Position numbers and translations under genes: made by a program | Part shown: in pieces, positions 60,506-64,000 of the stretch | Numbering within the stretch: the stretch's first letter is position 1 | Layout: each line of letters opens with the position of its first letter | From: Antrihabitans cavernicola | GTDB taxonomy: Bacteria > Actinomycetota > Actinomycetes > Mycobacteriales > Mycobacteriaceae | NCBI RefSeq assembly: GCF_008297975.1 | Contig: NZ_VLNY01000005.1 | Span: 1 to 64,000 of the forward strand | Length of the DNA stretch: 64,000 nucleotides | Direction: 5' to 3' | Notes under the pieces: generated by a model | What the model saw: the letters and a program-made list of their open reading frames with translations, nothing else | Told to the model about the DNA's origin: nothing | The model's database searches: none

Positions 60506-63500
60506 TCACCCGCGCTTCACAATCCACTCGTCGAGCAGTGGACCGATCTGGGTCAACGACGCCTCTGCCAGCATCTCGGTGTGCCGCGACATGATCGGCT
60601 GATTCTCGATACGCCCCCGGACGTACGGCTGCCACTTGGAGGCGTCGGCTGCACTCGCCAGCCCCTCCAATTGCGCTGTGAAGAACAACATGTCGCCGTC
60701 GAATGCCTGGGGCCGATATTCGTTGACCAGTTTTGCCGCCCCTGCCGCATCGGCAAAGATTCGCTGAATCCGATCTGCGGTGAAGTCGGCGATATCGGCC
60801 TGGGTAGCGGCGATGAACTGCTCAGCCTTCTCGGTCGAGAGGTCTGCCAGATCCATGTCGTCGCGGACGGCCACCCCCGTGGATCTGAAGAAGGCGCGCA
60901 GCGCCTTCATGAACAGGTCGCTGTCCATTTCGAGGTGGCTGTCCGCCAATGCAAGAACCGACACCTCCGCGCCGGTCGCCTGCAGGTGCACAGCCATCGC
61001 ATGCGCGACTACGCCGCCCAGCGACCACCCGAACAGGCGATACGGCCCCTCCGGCTGGACCGTACGAATCTCCGCGACATAGCGCGCCGCCATCTGGTCG
61101 ATCGATGTCGGCGACGGCTCGGAAGCAACGATATTGGGCGACTGAATTCCGACGATGTCGGTTCGGTCGAGGTGCCGCGTCAACGCTAGGTATTGCCACG
61201 CGAGTCCACCGACCGGATGAACGCAGAACAGCGGCGGTCCATCACCTGATTCTCGAATGGGAAGCAACACTTCCAGCCCCCCCGTGTCCTCCATGACGAC
61301 GTCCGGTCGTTCGATCTTGGCCGCCAGCTCGGCCACCGTGCGATGGGTGAACAACCAGCGCAGCCCGACATCGAGCGCGGTCGCGTCCTTGATCTTCGTG
61401 ATGGCTTGCGCGCCGACCAGCGAGTTGCCGCCGAGTGTGAAGAAATCGTCGTTGCGCCCGACCCGGTCGATGTCGAGCAGTTCGGCAAACACCTCGGCGA
61501 CAGCGCGCTCCACCGGCGTACGCGGCTCCTCGAACACCAAGTCGTTGGATCGGGTCGGCTTCGGCAATGCCTTGCGGTCCAACTTTCCGCTGGAGTTCGA
61601 CGGAAACGATTCGAGCACCACGATCGTGTCCGGAACCATGTAGCCGGGCAGCCGATCACGTAGAGCAGACAGCAACCGTTCCGGGGAGGGCGCGGTGCCG
61701 GTCACGCCGACCACGTAGCCGACCAGCTGCTCCCCCACCGCCGTTGCGACCACTTCGACGGCCGCCTGCGATACCTGCGCAGACTCGGTCAGAGCAGCCT
61801 CCACCTCGCCGAGCTCGATCCGCTGGCCTCGCAGCTTCACCTGGAAGTCGGTGCGGCCCAGGTAGTTCAAACCACCCCGAACGTTCCAGGAGGCCAGGTC
61901 ACCGGAACGGTACATCCGAGATCCGGCTGCGCCGAACGGATTTGCGACAAACCTGTCCGCGGTCAGATCGGGGCGCGCGACGTAGCCGCGCGCGAGTTGC
62001 GCACCGGCCAGATAGAGTTCACCGGTCACACCGACAGGCACCGGTGCCAGATTGGCGTCGAGAACGTAGACCTGGGTGTTCCAGATCGGCCGCCCGATGG
62101 GTACCGGTAGCCCATTGGCGAAAGCGCGTGCCGCCGTGACGGATACGGCAGCTTCCGTGGGACCGTACAGGTTGTGCAAGGCGGCATCGCTGACACGGCT
62201 CAACGCTGTCACCGTCGCAGGCGGCAAAGCCTCGCCGATCACGAAGACGCACCGCAACGTCGCCAACGCGCTGGGATCGGCTCCGCCTGCAAACACTGCG
62301 AGCATCGACGGCACGAAGTCGGTCACCGTGATCCGTTGCTCCGCAATGAGCTTGGCAACGTAGGAAGGGTTGCGATGCCCGTCCGGCGTAGCGAGCACCA
62401 GTCGGGCGCCGGAGCGCCACGGCACGAAGTACCCCCACATCGACACGTCGAACGTGGTGGCAGTCTTCTGGAGGTACGCATCTTCCGCGGACATCGGGTA
62501 GGTCGACTGCATCCATTCCAGCTGATTGAGGAAGGCCCCGCGTGACACCGAGACGCCCTTGGGGCGACCTGTCGATCCCGACGTGAAGATGACGTAGGCA
62601 GGGTTCGTGGCGACCGCGGGCCTGAAACCGGTTGCGGTGGCTGAGTATTCGGCCGCGTCGAGCAGATCGACTCGAACGACGGGCAAGTCATCGGGCACCA
62701 CCAGGTCGATATCGCCGTTGGTCAGCACGCATACCGGCCCGGCAGTCTCGAAGATGTAGGCGTTTCGGGTCGGCGGGTGGTCGGGGTCCACCGGAACGAA
62801 CGCTCCCCCGGCTCGCAGAACGGCATACATGGCGACGACCAGATCGACCGACCGGCGAATCGCCAGCGCGACAAGCGACTCCGGACCCACACCCAGCGTC
62901 GTCAAATGCGCCGCCAGCAAATCGATCTGCTCGCCGACCTCGGCAAAGGTCATGGCGACGCCCTCGAACGCCAACGCCGTCGCGTCGGGTGTTCGGCGAA
63001 CTCGATCATCGAATGCCGCCAGGATGTCGGCGTCGACAACCTTGTGCGCGGTGGCATTTCGCACGACCAGCAATTCGTGTCGCTCGTCCGGCGTCACGAT
63101 GTCGATCGCGCCGATTCGGCAGTCGCCCTCGTCGGCCATCGCGGTCAGGATACGAATGAGACGCTCGCCGAGTGCACTGACCTCGGTGCGGTCGAAAAGG
63201 TCGCTCAGGTAACGCAATTGCAGATGGATACCGGTGTCCACGGTCGTCACGAGGGTCAACGGATAGTGAGTGGCGTCCTGCAGCCTCACCCCCGTCAGCG
63301 CCATTCCGTCGACGGCACTTGCTTGTTCCGCCAAACCCTGCGCATCGATCGGATACGACTCGAAGACCGTGAGAGTGTCGAAGACCGCCGCACCGTTTGC
63401 GGCGCTCTGGATCTCGGAGATGCCCAGGTAATGGTGGTCGAGCAATCGTGCCTGTTCGGTTTGTACTCGAACCAGCAGATTTTCGACGGTCTCGTCCAGG

Positions 63501-64000
63501 TCGAGGCGGACCCGCACGGGCAGGGTGTTGATGAACAAGCCGACCATCGACTCGACACCCGCCAAACCAGCGGGCCTACCCGACACGGTCGCGCCGAACA
63601 CCACGTCGTCGCGCGCCAGCATCCGTCCGAGAAGAACGCCCCACGATGCCTGCACCACCGTGTTGAGCGTGACTCCGAGATCCCCTGCCCGGGCTGTCAT
63701 TCTGGTCGTCAGATCCACATCGAGGTCGAGGCTCACCGAATCCGACAACGCACTCAGCTCGCGCCCAGGATCGATCGCGGCCACCAGCGTGGATTCGGCG
63801 CCGGCCAGCTCTGCCTGCCAGATGTGCAGCGACACATCGCGATCCTGCTCACCGACCCAGGCCAGATAGGACCGGTATGGACGCACGCGCGGTAACGCCG
63901 AGCCGTCGCCACCGGTCGCGTAGAGGCTCAGGAGATCTTTGAGCAACAGCGGCATAGACCAGCCGTCGAGCAGTATGTGGTGGTTGGTCACCACTAGGGC
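60506..64000 (-). CDS. Non-ribosomal peptide synthetase, terminal module (partial, 5' end outside window)
   Basis: The visible part (about 1165 codons, open to the right edge) gives the end of an NRPS: a partial condensation domain starting at the catalytic HHILLDGWS motif, an adenylation domain ([40 protein letters not shown]), a PCP with phosphopantetheine serine ([13 protein letters not shown]), and a thioesterase with [13 protein letters not shown] as nucleophile elbow. By eye against EntF the specificity residues read D V W D F I L V S K, not a code I recognise. It would release the peptide by hydrolysis or cyclisation; siderophore synthesis is a common use in Nocardiaceae. Confidence 0.93.
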   Translation of the reverse strand, partial: ALVVTNHHILLDGWSMPLLLKDLLSLYATGGDGSALPRVRPYRSYLAWVGEQDRDVSLHIWQAELAGAESTLVAAIDPGRELSALSDSVSLDLDVDLTTRMTARAGDLGVTLNTVVQASWGVLLGRMLARDDVVFGATVSGRPAGLAGVESMVGLFINTLPVRVRLDLDETVENLLVRVQTEQARLLDHHYLGISEIQSAANGAAVFDTLTVFESYPIDAQGLAEQASAVDGMALTGVRLQDATHYPLTLVTTVDTGIHLQLRYLSDLFDRTEVSALGERLIRILTAMADEGDCRIGAIDIVTPDERHELLVVRNATAHKVVDADILAAFDDRVRRTPDATALAFEGVAMTFAEVGEQIDLLAAHLTTLGVGPESLVALAIRRSVDLVVAMYAVLRAGGAFVPVDPDHPPTRNAYIFETAGPVCVLTNGDIDLVVPDDLPVVRVDLLDAAEYSATATGFRPAVATNPAYVIFTSGSTGRPKGVSVSRGAFLNQLEWMQSTYPMSAEDAYLQKTATTFDVSMWGYFVPWRSGARLVLATPDGHRNPSYVAKLIAEQRITVTDFVPSMLAVFAGGADPSALATLRCVFVIGEALPPATVTALSRVSDAALHNLYGPTEAAVSVTAARAFANGLPVPIGRPIWNTQVYVLDANLAPVPVGVTGELYLAGAQLARGYVARPDLTADRFVANPFGAAGSRMYRSGDLASWNVRGGLNYLGRTDFQVKLRGQRIELGEVEAALTESAQVSQAAVEVVATAVGEQLVGYVVGVTGTAPSPERLLSALRDRLPGYMVPDTIVVLESFPSNSSGKLDRKALPKPTRSNDLVFEEPRTPVERAVAEVFAELLDIDRVGRNDDFFTLGGNSLVGAQAITKIKDATALDVGLRWLFTHRTVAELAAKIERPDVVMEDTGGLEVLLPIRESGDGPPLFCVHPVGGLAWQYLALTRHLDRTDIVGIQSPNIVASEPSPTSIDQMAARYVAEIRTVQPEGPYRLFGWSLGGVVAHAMAVHLQATGAEVSVLALADSHLEMDSDLFMKALRAFFRSTGVAVRDDMDLADLSTEKAEQFIAATQADIADFTADRIQRIFADAAGAAKLVNEYRPQAFDGDMLFFTAQLEGLASAADASKWQPYVRGRIENQPIMSRHTEMLAEASLTQIGPLLDEWIVKRG

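Noticed and set aside
1-64000. CRISPR array, tRNA, rRNA, insertion sequence or prophage
   Set aside because: I looked for regularly spaced repeats, cloverleaf genes, transposase motifs and integrase or att sites and found none.

Overview
The window is a gene-dense, high-GC stretch from an actinobacterium, most likely a Rhodococcus-type member of the Nocardiaceae. Pointers are a mycothiol-dependent maleylpyruvate-isomerase-like enzyme, DUF222/HNH and DUF559-type proteins typical of the group, a three-subunit proton-translocating transhydrogenase, GTG and TTG starts, and many 1- or 4-base stop/start overlaps (ATGA, TGATG). It reads as ordinary chromosome with small accessory patches. I see no rRNA, tRNA, insertion sequence, phage or CRISPR array, and no gene-free stretch longer than 300 bases.

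Layout. 1-2.2 kb: truncated DUF222/HNH remnant, MarR regulator, membrane-tethered Hsp70-like protein. 2.2-7.7 kb (minus): a complete-looking valine/isobutyrate operon (mmsA, acyl-CoA dehydrogenase, 3-hydroxyisobutyryl-CoA hydrolase, mmsB, echA8-like), with a dyad upstream. 7.8-11.4 kb: SNF2 helicase and SWIM-protein pair. 11.4-20.8 kb: DUF427 protein, secreted HNH-type lipoprotein, AroE-like dehydrogenase, rhodanese, macrodomain protein, BenE transporter, thioesterase, phosphotransferase, SDR, DoxX, Lrp regulator divergent from an MFS transporter. 20.8-21.7 kb: decayed DUF559-type gene. 21.8-24.7 kb: pntAa-pntAb-pntB. 24.9-33.4 kb: HIT protein, mycothiol-type enzyme, peptidase E, BluB, lipoprotein, FAD-linked oxidase, small acetyltransferase, PhoD, carboxylesterase.

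33.5-37 kb: a TPP riboswitch followed by tenA-thiY-thiX-thiZ, a system for import and salvage of a thiamin pyrimidine precursor. 38.6-41.5 kb: an ECF42-type sigma factor with two VOC proteins and a divergent DGPF/YCII protein; the shared intergenic region carries near-symmetrical ECF42-like promoter elements. 42.9-45.2 kb: cold-shock protein, a DUF4262-like gene with a probable 3' frameshift, and a MazF-type toxin-antitoxin pair with an operator over the antitoxin start. 45.2-47.2 kb: an SDR lacking the usual catalytic residues, a CPBP protease and a monooxygenase.

47.4-54.1 kb is the most interesting region. It is a tightly coupled six-gene operon: GntR regulator, AprB-like 8-cysteine ferredoxin, sulfonate-type ABC binding lipoprotein with a NosL-like tail, permease, ATPase, and an AprA-like flavoprotein fused to about nine HEAT repeats. 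It looks like an uncharacterised system that imports a small, possibly sulfur-containing compound and transforms it by redox chemistry. Next come a proline-rich membrane protein divergent from a two-component system whose sensor carries a similar proline/cysteine segment (54.1-56.8 kb), a DmoA/NtaA-type flavin monooxygenase, an uncharacterised protein, a small alarmone synthetase, and the terminal module (C-A-PCP-TE) of a non-ribosomal peptide synthetase running off the right edge.
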